DNA of 64,000 nt from Mercenaria mercenaria (GCF_021730395.1 NC_069362.1:88614001-88678000); one strand, 5' to 3'. Shown: positions 37,692 through 50,029, numbered from the stretch's first letter. The notes: generated by a model from the sequence alone, not told the origin. A program made the numbers and translations.

Positions 37692-40600
37692 AACAAATAC
37701 ATGAAGAGTGTTGTCGTCTGCTTCAGATGATTTGAAGATAAGGCGTGAAAATTTAACTTCCGTTACATTGTTTATATCCCGTGCAAGTTGAAACCATTTC
37801 TTCTGAATTGGCTCTGGTAGAACTGTATCCCATGGATATTTCTCTTTCCATAGATCTTGAAGAAGAATCTTTGCACGTACCAAGACTGGATTTAGTAAAC
37901 CAAGTGGATCGTATATTCTCGATGTGTATTGTAGAATAGCGCGTTTTGTCATATCCGGTATTACAGGAAGTTCCTTATTCGGGTAAGATATCTCGTCTGT
38001 GACGGTGAGCCAAAGCATGCCTAGAACCTTTGTAATCTCGCCGGTGTCAAGGACACCTTCTTCTGAAGCAGCTGATCTTACTTGTTGACTATTTGATGCT
38101 CAGGACCTCAGGTTAAATCCTCCGTTAAGCATCAAATCTCTTGTTTCTCGGAAAAACGTCAAAACTTCTTCTTCTGTTGAAAAAACTTGATATTATATTG
38201 TCCACATACAAGTCCCGTTTAAGAAATCTGCTGACCCAACTAGAAGCGTTGTTTTCTAGATGCTGCTTGAGTAATGTGGCATTTAAGATGAATGGTGAAC
38301 ACGTGGTACCGAAGAGTACGGATTTGAACCTGTATGTCGTGAATGGACTGTTTGGGTTACCTGGGTCACTCAACCACAGAAATCTGGTCATATCTGTATC
38401 TTCTTTATCCAGTTTTACATTAAGAAAAGCCTTTTCTATTTCCGTGGACACTGCATACTTGCCAAGTCGGAATCGAATCATGATATGTGAAAGGTCATTC
38501 AATGTGAGTGGGGTAGAGTCTAAACGGTTTCTGTGATGTTTCTTGGCAACTACAGTCATATACTATACGTATAGGCGTCGTGGCTGAATCCTTCTTCACT
38601 GCATGGTGTGGAATGTAGTGCATTCGATCGGGTTGTTGTTCATTCTCGTCCACTTTCTCTATAAAATTTCGCCTCTCTTGCTCTTGTATGATCTCTGAAT
38701 ATTCCTGAAAGATGTTCGGTTCTCGGCGGAGCCGTCTTACAAGGGATTCTGTCCTTCTCTTTGTCACTTCTACGTTTGTAGGGAGTGGGGCGTGGTCTTC
38801 TTTCCAGGACAGTTTTGCTTCATATTTTCCATCAATGAACTTAATACTGTTTTGTTGATATGTTTCTAGTTTACATACTTCTCTGTCGTCTTCGGGGCTG
38901 ATTCCAATAGACTCTAGTTTCCAAAATTTTTCAATGTCTGTAGTCATCACGTTCAGTGCGAAGCAGGACTGAGTCATAACATTAGTAACTGAAACTGGAC
39001 CCGAGAGTAAATATCCAACCCTCGAACTCACGGCTGTAGGACCATTTCTTCGAATTATCTTATTTCCCACTATTTTCCAAAAATAGTCAGCTCCTATTAG
39101 TAATGAAATCTCGAACTTGTCATCGTCTATAACGGGATGCGCTAACTCTAGGTGTCTGAGATACGGTAACGACGTTACGGACTGCGGAATATTACGTAGC
39201 GGAACGGCAATTACCGGAACGATCAAAACATTTAGAGGTATCTTGTCGCCGTCGTCGGTAAGTAAATATATTGTTGCCGTCTTCAGATGTCGTACTTTCT
39301 GAGATGAATCTCCAAACGCTGCCAGATTGACGACAGTGTTGTCACAAGGTTTGATATTTAGCTGATCTGCGAGTTTCTCCGATATAAATGAACACTGAGC
39401 CCCTTCATCAAATAAAATATTTGCTTGAGCGTTCTGATTTTCTGCGTAAACTTTGACGACTGCGGTTTTTAACAAAACTTCCGGTCTTGGGCTAAATGTG
39501 GAGTTGAATAAAGCGGCTGTTTGCTGACTTCCGGTACTACTTGCTGCGAAACTTGGCATTGGCTGATATCCGTTTCCGGTGTCTATTCTTGCTTCTGGTC
39601 CATTTTTACAAATACTAGTGTGGTGTTTGCCTTTACATTTCAAACATCTAAAGTTCGAACGGCATTCAGAAACTTGGTGGAATTTCAAACAGTTAAAACA
39701 GACACGTTTTTTCTTAATAATGTCTCTGCGACTGTTTACATCTGTGGCTTTTCCACAGTCGTTGGCATGGTGATTTTCACTACAATAAATGCACTGCTTT
39801 TGGTTGCGCGGAAAAATTGTTGATTTCTGTCTACTTCCATTTTTTCGACCTTTGTCGCGCGCTCGTGAAAAATGAGGCTGTTGCTGAATAGTCGTCTGCG
39901 ATCTCAGAAGGTTTTCCGGCTTCCATGATATTCAGTTCGCGATATAACGCCTTTCGTAATTCGTCTAGCTGCCAATTGTCACTTCCATGTTCTCTCGCTA
40001 AATTCTTTCTAATTCCTGCTGGTAACTTGTCAGTTATCACTGGCACTAACAAAGTCCCATAGTTACTTTGACACTCGCCTAACGACTCCAAACCGCGAAT
40101 GTAAGATTCTAATTTTTCTATATAATTTCTCAAGCCGTGCAATGTATAACCTGGAGCTGGGATATTCAATAACGTCTGCATGTATGTATGAACAATCTTG
40201 TGTTTTTGTCCGTACCTTTCTTTCAGTAGATCGATTGCTTGGATGTAATTCGCGTTTGTCAAAGCAAATCCTTGTATAGTTTGAGCTGCACTGCCCTCTA
40301 GCTGATTATTGAGGTAATTAATTTTTTGCACTTCACTGAGGTTAGGATTTAGATGAACTGTAGATTCATAAGCGTCCCAAAAACTCTGCCACTCAATAAT
40401 ATTACCACTTAATACCGGAAGTGTTAGTTTTGGAAGTCTCTGGTATTGTAAAAAATTTGCAAAAGAAGTCCCCGATTGTCTTTGTCCACTCTGCGCTTCC
40501 GTAGATTCCGTAGAAACAGCTGTCATGCGTGATCGACTGTCCTCTCCTAGCGCGTTCGCTGCATTGTTCGTGGTTTCGTCCTGTTGCGTCTCTTCACCGT

Positions 40601-40960
40601 CTGTTCTGCATTTCAAATTATTGCTGAATTCCTTTAAATGCTGTAATTTTACTTAAATGTCCAAACAAAATTCCTGAGCGCTCGCGATTTCCTCTTCGAT
40701 TTCCGTCACTTCTGTTGCTTCTAAGATTTTATCGTTTAATGCCTTTACTGTCTCTAGTGTTTGCGATATTGCTTTGATTATTGTTTTGAACTGGATCCAA
40801 TCGGAATTTTCCTTTGCCGTATCGATTTTCTGCAACTGACTCGTAATAACTCGGTAATGTCCTTCCCGTATCAAACGTAATTTCTCTGCCTTCATGTTTT
40901 TTTTCGTCACGGCACCAAAATGTGGAAAATAGGGTCGTATAACAATAGACGTGTTGTGTC
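37692..40960 (-). mobile_element. BEL/Pao LTR retroelement fossil
   Basis: Minus-strand element of the BEL/Pao family lying about 0.7 kb downstream of Rac-like copy 2. In coding order: a leader with TTTGGTGCCGTGACG in the usual primer-binding position (near 40915), a Gag region (about 39.8-40.9 kb), zinc-knuckle and DUF1758-type aspartic protease (about 38.8-39.7 kb), reverse transcriptase (about 38.1-38.7 kb) and a Pao-type A17 peptidase region (about 37.7-38.0 kb). The lower edge is set by comparison with the flank of copy 4, which matches up to about 37691. The upper edge is approximate. No paired LTRs were recognised. The element is broken, with several breaks, yet long frames survive, so it is probably moderately young. 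Confidence 0.8.
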
Positions 40961-41743
40961 CTTTACCAATCTATTTTCTGAAACCGTCAAACCAAAAATT
41001 AGACTTTTCCTTTAGATTTAATTGCCAATTGCAATATGTCAAAAATTTGATATGGTGTACTCGCAACAAAAATGATCAAATCAACGAACAACGTAATTAT
41101 GTTTACAATTGTGGGGCTCGGATATTACTGCAAACATGTTTTACAATTATTGTAACTATAATATCTTATTACAATAGGAATTATCTGGAAGTTTGACACC
41201 CCTATTGAGTTCTTCTCCGGATTCTATTGCATATGCATTTTACAATTCTTTTGTTGTATAAGAAAATATTTTATTTTCTGTTCCATTTTCATATATAATA
41301 TACAAATGTATTTTGGTTCTATTCAATTGCATACATGTATATGTAAACTAGCAAAGAAACCCTAATTTCATATATTTTTATTATGTGTTTATCTATGAGA
41401 CTTTATTATATATGCATTCAATTGATATGACATTTGATTTCAGATCTGCCTCTTCGGACTGAGGCATTTCTCTCTCGTTGCATGATATAGAAAAAGATAT
41501 CTTTCCTTATTTTGAATTTTTCAAGAAACACTTTACGCGCTCTTGAAAATATTTGAAATTTTCTCACTTCTCAGTGAGATATATTCCATATTCACTCAAA
41601 ACAAACAAATATCTTCTATATAGCCGATGTCTTTGACATACAGATAATTGCAGATGATTAAAGAGATCCAGAAATTTAAGATAATTTTAGGGTATTAATT
41701 TAAATTATTTTATGTATAAACATTTTTATTATTATACATGCAT
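40961..41743. other. flank of the BEL/Pao fossil, possible LTR, not resolved
   Basis: A terminal repeat may lie here (a TGTGG start near 40921), but no second copy is present to define it. Otherwise AT-rich, with no gene seen. Confidence 0.3.
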
Positions 41744-43217
41744 TTTACCTTAAGGAGGTAGGTTACCTTGTTACCAGGGAAAACTCGAATTATTTTAACC
41801 GCAGTGATTTTTTGTATTTTGTGTAATTTAATGTTTTAACTGCTACAATCTCAGTTCCGTTTATCTCTGTCCTTTCAAGTACAATTTTTATCCAGGTTTG
41901 AAGTACATGACCCTCTTAAGGTATTTTATATAGAAAGAAGAAGGAAAATACGGATATTTAACACTTTTCAGTGTATTTTGGTTTCATTGTTATCCGTAGA
42001 AGTCTGCATAATTAATAGTTTTACTAGTATGCGCATTAGCTTTCTAATAAAAGCTTAAAATGTATATGTCGCGGGGCTCGTGTTTCCATGGTAACGCATT
42101 TTCTCTCATTTTTCAACAATTATGTATGAAAACGGGTTTTTCGACGGCTTCAGTGCCATTCTGTTATTGACCAACATGGAATATTTGGGTAATATGATTA
42201 GCAAAATACCAAGAACTTTACATGGTACTATGTTTTCTTAAAGTTTAGAGTATCCATGGCAACAGAGATGTTTAAAATAGCTTATATGTTGCTTTTTATC
42301 GTAATTTCATATAAAAAATATTATATAAAATTATCTTTCTTGTTAATGTAGCTTTAACAAATTTCACAGCTTAAAATACTTACAGCAGTGCCAGTCGTCT
42401 GACATTTTTATTGAAAAATCGTTCTGCATGCTGCTGTTATTCTCATGGATATTGTTGAAATGAAAATAAAAAGCCGAAGCTGTGTTCCTTAAATAGACCA
42501 GTGTCAACGCTTTTGAATTTAACAATTAGACATATAGGTCACGGGCTTCGTTTCCATGATAACATCAATTTAATTCAAGATACCACGATTTTATACTGAA
42601 ATTTGAACAATTTTGGAGCTTAGTTTTAGTATTTAAGTAATAAATTATCAACGGAAGCTGGGAAATAGGTATATAACAAATCAAACTGTCCAATTTTTAT
42701 TTGTAAATGACCGTAATAAGTTACGTTTCACCCAGCTATATTCCCAATCACATCAGTTACCATCATCCATTTTCTTACATTCCGCGTAACATTTCAATAT
42801 AATTACATAAAAGAAGCAAAATATTGATCATTTTTCAGAGCAAAAGACTAATAAAAAGTATTTCAGCAAATAATGGCTGTTTAAAAATAGTTCAAATAAA
42901 GAAAAACCACAGAATAACGTACTTTCAAAATAAAAGCTATTAATTTTGCGCGGTAAGTGACACGTAATGTCATGACGTCAATGACGTCATTTTAAGGCAA
43001 CAATGTTTTGAAACGTTTCTGCGGCAATTCATTCATTATTTCTGCATTATTTAACCATTAAACATAAGATCGGAGGCAGGTTCAAGATTTATTTCCAGAA
43101 GAATGGATATACAAACACATTTAGTTTGTCGTAAACGTCGTCGTAAATCGTCACGTTAGCTTCCGGTTGGACATGCGCACTTACAAATATCAAGGTAACC
43201 TACCTCCTTAAGGTAAA
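41744..43217. mobile_element. 1.47-kb non-autonomous DNA element with perfect 27-bp terminal inverted repeats
   Basis: TTTACCTTAAGGAGGTAGGT plus TACCTTG at 41744-41770 is exactly inverted at 43191-43217. No transposase or long open frame lies inside. Near 42970 the interior has a TGACGTCAATGACGTCA double palindrome. The perfect ends suggest a fairly recent insertion. The target duplication is unclear. Confidence 0.8.
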
Positions 43218-43684
43218 GAATGCATAATGAGTGGGTCTTTCAAAAACAAGTTGCATCCTTGAAACCTGATTAAATAATAGCAAAAGCTACTCTTCATCCG
43301 ATGTACAATTATTGAAAAGGTCAAATGCACACTTTTTGACGCAGATGGCATAGAAATATCACGTTTTAGCTTAACCTCAATAGTTGCATCATAATATACG
43401 GTTTTATATTACTTGTTAACAATGAAAGATTAAATAAACCTTGGGTTAAGGATGTGAGTCATCGGGGTCAAGATGGGTATAGATGGATATAGATACTATT
43501 ATATATTATCAAGAAACACAAGAAAAAAGAAACTGAAAGAAAAATGTATTTGTTTTTGTGGGAGAGTAAGAATGGGGAGAGTCGGGGGCAAATCTTAAAT
43601 AAAACACCAGGTATAAACCGTCATATGGTGAACAACATTTCTTTCAAGACTGTAGGTCATATCCTGTCTAAGATCCTGTACGAA

Positions 43685-43850
43685 AATAGGACCTGTTTTA
43701 CAGCTGTAAAACGTCTGTAAAAGACCTGTGTTTTGAAATTACAGTTGTAAAAGACCTGTAAGTGGAAAAATGATCAGAAATACAGTTGAAATTTACAGGT
43801 GTAAAATATGAAGCTCTCAATTTTACAGCTGTAAAAAAGATTTTTCAAAA
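43685..43850. repeat. cluster of TTTACAGCTGTAAAA-type palindromes
   Basis: TTTTACAGCTGTAAAA, GTCTGTAAAAGACCTGT, TTACAGTTGTAAAAGACC, TTTACAGGTGTAAAA and again TTTTACAGCTGTAAAA occur within 165 bp. Each is a palindrome or near-palindrome centred on CAGCTG or CAGGTG. No gene neighbours it closely. Confidence 0.5.
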
Positions 43851-44379
43851 GCCATGTCACCGGCTCAACTCCTCGAAAAGCTAAGTCACTGGCCTTAAAT
43901 AGGATCTGGCAGACGCCTCATTACGAGCTTATTAACATATGATTATTAAGACATATAAAACATGTCAATCATGCTATTTTTAGAAATTATTCTATTTTAC
44001 TACATTTCGTGTCCATAAAAGACACCAGGTCCTGCGCTTTTATGAATTACTGATGAATCAGCATTCTGAACACACTTCTCGTTGTTTTAATTATATTGTT
44101 TATATTTTTCCTTTCCCTGCTTGTCAAAAGTATTCGTTCGTACGTCTTTTATGGTCCTTTGATTAGTTGGCAGCTATGTGTCATACATACGACAGCGGTT
44201 TTCGTACATACATTATGAAATGCAGTTTGCTTTCTGTGTATTGAAACTAATTCCAGCGGCATTAAAGAAAAAATAATTATAAGACGCAGATTAAATATAG
44301 CAAGTCTTTAACTAAAAATGTTTATTGAATTCACTGTTTATATTAGAAATATGATTATGTTGTCATCGTTATGGCGACA

Positions 44380-44790
44380 CGATACAATGTTCAAATCTTT
44401 ATCGTTATCTCGATGTAATTAATGTCACTTGAACCTAATACTAAAAGGCTATCGTCAGCATGCAATCGTGTTACGGTAGAATGACAATCGGCGATATTAT
44501 TTACGCACATTTAGAAAAAAGGACAAAGGCCTAAGCACCGAGTCCTGGTGCACGCCAGCATTAATAACTATCCCATCAGAAAAACCAGATCCAACGAAAA
44601 TATGCCTCCAGCTGTCAAGAACTAGGATTTCTATTGATATTATAGCTTGTCACTCCATATTGCTTAAGTTTAAAAATAAGGCTTTTATGTCATAGTTACA
44701 TGATCAAAATCTTTAGAATACACTTGGTATGTCTATCATCAAACACTGTGCAAATCTGATAACAAAAGTAGTAATGTCAACTGTTTTGGG
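44380..44790 (-). mobile_element. degraded LINE reverse-transcriptase relic
   Basis: The minus strand translates in pieces to VYSKDFDHV (RT motif KAFDRV), then INAGVHQDSVLRPL (motif NAGVPQGSVLGPL), then HADDSLLVLGSSDI (motif YADDT). This order fits a Jockey/CR1-like LINE. Several in-frame stops interrupt it, so it is an old fragment. Endonuclease and 3' end are not seen. Confidence 0.6.
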
Positions 44791-45174
44791 CAGCTTGCCT
44801 GAAGCTCTAGCGGTCACGTGGTCTTTTACATAACAATTGAGTGGCTATCATATGAGGTTGGGCATCATATCACTGCACATGAACAGTAGGTCGGTCACAC
44901 CCTGGCGGAGAACAAAGGAGGAGAGCCGAGTCACCCGGGCAGGTCTGGACCCAACCAAACGGAAAATTGTCCATGACATCACGGTCATATCTTCGTAGAG
45001 AAACAATCGAGTCAGTCTCCATGTTATTAATCCGTTGTTATGTAAGACAATGGTTAGATATAAAGATATACGCGTCATAGGCCGCACCCAACATTCCAAT
45101 CGAAAGTTATTGATAAAATCTAAATTTTACAACAATACCCATATCCATTTCAAATGACTGTATCGCGTTGCTGT

Positions 45175-45275
45175 TTAATTTTCTATTCAATGGAACATAC
45201 TCAATCAAACCGAGTCGGCTATTATTCTTTTTTTGGCTGCAATTCTATGCTTCCAATGGATCGTTTTACAGATTC
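45175..45275 (+). repeat. fragment of the dispersed repeat found at 18.3, 27.6 and 58.0 kb
   Basis: TCAATCAAACCGAGTCGGCT and TGCAATTCTATGCTTCCAA match 58085-58140. Too short to define boundaries. Confidence 0.45.
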
Positions 45276-45424
45276 AATTTCCAATTACCTCTCATGTCAC
45301 TATTACATATACTATTTCACAGTAGCTTATATAGGTGCGGTCTGCAAGTCCGAACACGAATGAAAATGGAAACAGCATTAAAATATTGCATTGTGAATGT
45401 TTGTCACCCCTAATAATATTTTTT

Positions 45425-46380
45425 GTAATTCTAAATTAACATTGTAATACGTAAATGAGATTACAACCATATAAAGCTGGAGGTATGTATAAGAAAACAC
45501 AATTACTGGTAATAGTAAAATGGCCTTTAAGTTAATAATTATGACTTTTCTGTCTTAAATACCAGGGAGAATGCTACATTTCCGGCATGTAATTTCAATT
45601 AGGCTTTTTATCAGTAAAAGTATTGGTTATGAGCAATATGATATTTTATTATTGTCTGACGTAATATATTGATTTTTGGTACCTGCAATATAATAATGAA
45701 TCACATGATGGATTGTCAAACAACTTTGTCTGGTGAAACCCTAACATACGGAATGGCAACAGAAGTCATGTTATGTCAAAAATACTCTTGTATATCATAT
45801 GAGAAAGTAATTCTTATGAATCTAAAACGCATGTACTTCAATGCTTTTGCAGAAGAAAGAAAAACCCCTAAGGACCCGGCGAAGTCTGCAGCGTTCTTGG
45901 AAAGTCCTCTACTGGTTCCGCTTGGTCCCTTATATGGCCTGCTGGAGCTAAATGTAGAAGATGAAAATTTAAAACGCTTTTTTACCACAAACCACTTGGT
46001 GGACCTTCACTCTACGTGGCGTGCAAATTGTAATCCATAACTTATACATTAACAATAATATCAATCTGGGCACCAAAAGGTTTAAACATATAAATGTTGG
46101 CTTTATTTATTCTTGACTGTTACAATAGTTTAGTTAGATTAAAGATAACATATCATTTTGTAAAGAAGTTGTAACTTTCGAAAACAAATACTATTTTATT
46201 TTTCGCATTTGTTCAAGGCCTATATAATTTCTTACAACTAAATCATTATACTATGAAGCTCTAGGAAAACAAGTCCACAAGCCCCAAAATCCCCTCTTTA
46301 TTTACCAAACACTAATAATTTATATTGTTATCATATAATGTTGAATATGATTTACTTCTTCATTTTGAACCCAACGATAA
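45425..46380 (+). repeat. upstream segment of Rac-like copy 3 shared with copy 2
   Basis: Collinear with 32820-33780. It contains a 123-codon open frame (45669-46040) that is not preserved in the copy-2 segment. The stretch inside the frame (AEERKTPKDPAKSAAFLESP) looks protein-like, but I recognise no family. Confidence 0.6.
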
Positions 46381-46439
46381 CGGTGTATAAAGAAGTAAAT
46401 AAACTGCCTATTCTACTCGATTAAAAGGAAATAAATAAC

Positions 46440-46519
46440 GTGTTCTATATTTAGACGTAGATTTTAAGTTTATTTTTAGATGACTATATAAAGACATGTT
46501 AGTGTTATCTGTATATATA
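46440..46519 (+). promoter_or_regulatory. upstream module of Rac-like copy 3: MEF2-like boxes and TATA
   Basis: CTATATTTAG (46445-46454) and TTATTTTTAG (46470-46479) fit the MEF2 consensus. A third, degenerate box lies at 46484-46493. TATATATA at 46512-46519 precedes the ATG by 62 bp. Confidence 0.6.
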
Positions 46520-46581
46520 CAGGTGATAAGAAATTATCATTTTATCAATTGTGTGTAACTTAGAATAATAGAAAAAAAATA

Positions 46582-49299
46582 ATGCAAGCTTTTCCGATAA
46601 AATGTGTTGTCGTTGGAGATGGGTTAGTTCTTCAAATTATACTTGCTTTATTGCATTTTATTGTAAATACTTGGTACACATATTTTCAGGTACATTTGTT
46701 TCGATTAAAAATCTGATGATTGATGCTTTGTTCTCTGTATGATCGAGGTGACCGTAAAGACGAAATTGTGTATGGTTTTCTCTTTAAGGTGTGTGGGAAA
46801 GACTTGTCTTCTAATGTCGTATACACAAGATGCATTTCCATGGGAACATATACCAACAGTGTAAGTACACAGTCTTCGTTTGCTTTTGACAGTTTTTTTT
46901 TGTAGACTACGCAGTAGTTTTTCAACATACAAAACGGTGGCGAATTAAACAACAGTATACGCTCTTCGTCTAAAGCAAATATTTCGGTGTTACAATTTCG
47001 AAATTCTGAAATAAAAATAAAAAAGTAACACAGCAAATAATGGTGTTTAGTTTAAATATGTATGTACATGTAATTTGTTATGTGCATTATTTCAGTATTA
47101 CTGAATAAAACAAGGAAATATGCTTATGCTGAGTAATGTGTTGATTGATAATTTCATATTTCTATGGTAAATATTGACTTAGAATTTACATCGTTTCTGC
47201 CTTAATTAGCACTGTATTGCTTCTACAGTTTTAAGAAAATTAATACATTTAAGTATAATATATATGTGAATAGTGTTTCATATAAAGATGTTCAGATACG
47301 ATCGTAAATCATCTTGTATCAAGTAATAATGGCGACGATGTTGACATTAAATTAGCAAGTGATCTTCCGACATGGTCATGTCGCGGTGTGGAGTACTGTT
47401 GTTAAACCTAATTAGTATTTAAAATAAATAAATATTCAGATTGATTTATGATATTAAGCACCAATATTTGTTTTAAAATAACGCATTAATGTCTGTATAA
47501 CTGAGATACTAATTTCGCGTGATGTCTTTGTTTTCTATATTTAACGAAGTACATTCCTCATGTCTTCTCAAGAAAGTGAATCTTTGTAATGGCAATACTA
47601 GTATTTGAGCTAAATTTGCTTCATTAGTTCATATCTAACCGCAGTTTTACTTCTTCTCTGCCTGGTCAAAGCAGCTTGTTCAGTCTATTTTAAGTATAAC
47701 TAGTTTACTGTTTTTTATGTACAATAATATTTGTTTAATTATAGGTTTGACACTTATCAAGCTAACGTCAGAGTAGATGGACGAGTCTGCTCTCTTAGTT
47801 TATGGGACACTGCAGGCCAACATGAGTTTGACAGGTTGCGTCCGTTATCCTATCCACAAACAGTAAGGCAATGTATAATACCGTTGAAGTCCTCTGTAAT
47901 TCAAATCAGTCAAAGGTTATTTTATTTGATAAAGGACGTATGCAAGCTGAAAGATGCAAGTTAATTATCATTTGGATACCTTTATACTTTCTGCGTTTGT
48001 TTTGAGATATATCTGGAACAAAAATTATCGGATCCTCTATCTCTTGCATTTTATATACATGTTATTACGAAATGTTACATGATGTGGTAATTTTTGGTGT
48101 TAGGTATTGCACTGTGTCATTCAACGAGCTGTAAACATTCGAAAAGAGCTAAACTTTTTTATATCCGCTTCCAGGATGTTTTTCTGATCTGTTTTTCCCT
48201 TGTTGCACGGGACAGTTACGAAAACGTTAAACAACAGGTAACTCTTCATTCAATTTTGCATCCTTCATCAGACACTTTTTAGTCCTAATTCTGAGATTAA
48301 TGGAACCATTCTTTTTGCATGTTTCGCTAACGGAAAAATAACGTCAGCGCAGAACTTCTAAATTGAATGAAATGTCAAGTTTAGGATTTGTGACACTGTA
48401 TTCGGAGTATCATATTTTTGTTATACATCAGACAACAGCTTTCTTTACCGTTATAGATAATTTGACAGACCTATTTATTTATCTTGCCTCCTACAAGTTT
48501 CTTGCATTTCTATTGGTCAATAGACGTCACGTGGAGACAGGATATATTCCATATCCTGCTAGTACATTTCAGATACGAATTTTGATTTTAAAAAATGGCT
48601 GCCGCTTTGTTAATTTACAAAATATTAGATAATAGCGTGTAAGTAAAGGGTAGTCGGCAAGATAAAATCGTTACACAGCTTGTTGCTGACAGGATACGGG
48701 ATATACGCTGTCTCGAAAATCCATATCAGGCGAGAGCGATATGGATTTCTTCGGCAGCGTATATCCCATATCCTGTCACCAACAAGCAGTGTAACTAATA
48801 ATGTAATTCAGTGGTATCCAGAGATTACACATCATTGTCCAGATACACCAATTGTGTTAGTTGGAACAAAAATGGACTTAAGGGATGACGATAAGGAACA
48901 GGAAAGTGTACTAAAGACAGGCATTTCCTTCGTTGAGGTAATGATAGATGAAATATTGATATGTTATTATTTATTTAGTTTTCCACATTAAGGATTTTAG
49001 CAAAATATAAAGTAACTTGTTTCCGTTCCTAATTTAAATAAATTGCCCACCATACTACGTATTTCCATTGACTAAATTATGTTGCGAGCCAAGCGTTTCG
49101 TTACTTGCAGATTTTATTCATGAATTCTGTTTCATGTTTACAGGGTAGAAGCCTTGCACAGAAAATTCAAGCAGTGAAGTATGTAGAGTGCTCTGCAAGA
49201 ACCGGCAAGAATACAAAACTAGTTTTTGATGAGGCGATACGAGCCTGCTTTATTCCACAGAAACAGAAGAAAAGAAGAAGTAAATGTAAACTTGTATGA
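46582..49299 (+). CDS. Rac-like small GTPase, copy 3 (six exons, 191 aa)
   Basis: Exons: 46582-46622, 46789-46860, 47745-47862, 48175-48237, 48812-48937 and 49144-49299, all GT-AG and in phase. The same domain order as copy 2: GDGCVGKTC, switch [30 protein letters not shown] and [10 protein letters not shown]. Its own changes: switch I reads PWEHIPTV where its sisters have PGEYIPTV, so the Tyr equal to Rac Tyr32 is His and the nearby Gly is Trp. The insert region ([10 protein letters not shown]) is more acidic. Intron 4 carries a hairpin element (48670-48795). Its 3' flank loses similarity to the sisters about 70 bp after the stop, where another MITE begins, and I saw no AATAAA. It could be functional with altered effector or regulator binding; transcription is unproven. 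Confidence 0.87.
48670..48795. mobile_element. 126-bp near-perfect hairpin (MITE) in intron 4 of copy 3
   Basis: The left arm GTTACACAGCTTGTTGCTGA to AAATCCATATC pairs with GATATGGATTT to CACCAACAAGCAGTGTAAC, leaving about a 10-base loop. The sister genes lack it. It ends only 16 bp before the exon-5 acceptor, in a wider insertion of about 48470-48800. Confidence 0.75.
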
Positions 49300-49387
49300 A
49301 GACAAGAGATGACAAACTGTAGTAATGAAGTTGTTACATAAAGGCAACGTGAAATGGATGTTTTTCGGTTCGGTGTTTAATGTAGGG

Positions 49388-49535
49388 ATAACGCATGTTT
49401 TTCGTGTTATAACATCTGCAGAATCCCGAGGAATTGGTTGGTACCTGAGCCCAGCAGCCCGGTAGGGCGATGGTACTAACAATTCCCGAGGGATACTGAA
49501 GATGTTATAACACTAAAAGAACATACGCTAACGCT
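49388..49535. mobile_element. MITE with about 55-bp inverted arms just after Rac-like copy 3
   Basis: GTGTTATAACATCTGCAGAA and TCCCGAGGAATTGGTTGGTA are inverted in TACTAACAATTCCCGAGGGA and GAAGATGTTATAACAC. It replaces the 3' flank that copies 1 and 2 share. Non-coding. Confidence 0.7.
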
Positions 49536-49892
49536 AGTCTAGCATAAAACGCGTAAAAACAAGTAAATGAATATATTGTCCCTCAACGTCATTAAATTTC
49601 AATGAAATGCGCGGTAAAGTCTACGTTGTTTTTTCACGTTGACGTCATTTCCTTTTGAATTATCCGTTTTGGGGCCGTAATACGTTTACGCTTTTCCAAG
49701 GAACGCGCATATATAAAAAGGTGTTATAAAAACACGTGAGCGCCAGAATAGAAACTGTGAAGAGGGTAAATAGACTTTTATATATTGTTATTTTTATTTA
49801 TGTAAGTCAGTTAATCGATTGATTGAATTAGCATTTGGTTGAGCAAAAATATTTTCATGTTTCACTATGCATACGGTTATTTTCTTGCGTAG

Positions 49893-50029
49893 AAACAAAA
49901 GATGTCGAGCCGATGATAGAGTGTAACAACGAGGAATATGAAGAGAGCAGCTGGTTTCACTTGTCATGTGTTGGGCTTGATGAGGATGACCTACCAGAGG
50001 AATGGTTTTGTTCGGACACATGTAGAAAG
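49893..50029 (+). CDS. PHD-finger exon fragment
   Basis: Bounded by AG and a GT donor, with one open frame reading MIEC, WFHLSCVGL, DDLPEEWFC and SDTC. These are the third zinc ligand, the His-Cys pair with its Trp, and the last Cys pair of a PHD zinc finger, which usually reads histone tails. The first Cys pair is absent and would need an upstream exon that I could not find. The Cys normally before the WFH segment is also missing (NEEYEESSWFH). Such exons also occur in mollusc transposon-derived proteins. Probably a stray or degraded exon. Confidence 0.5.

Noticed and set aside
38141-39823. Plus-strand frames overlapping the BEL/Pao fossil
   Set aside because: Shadows of the minus-strand element with no domain of their own.
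44848-45099. Minus-strand 83-codon frame upstream of the LINE relic
   Set aside because: No match to reverse transcriptase or any other family, and no splice signals.
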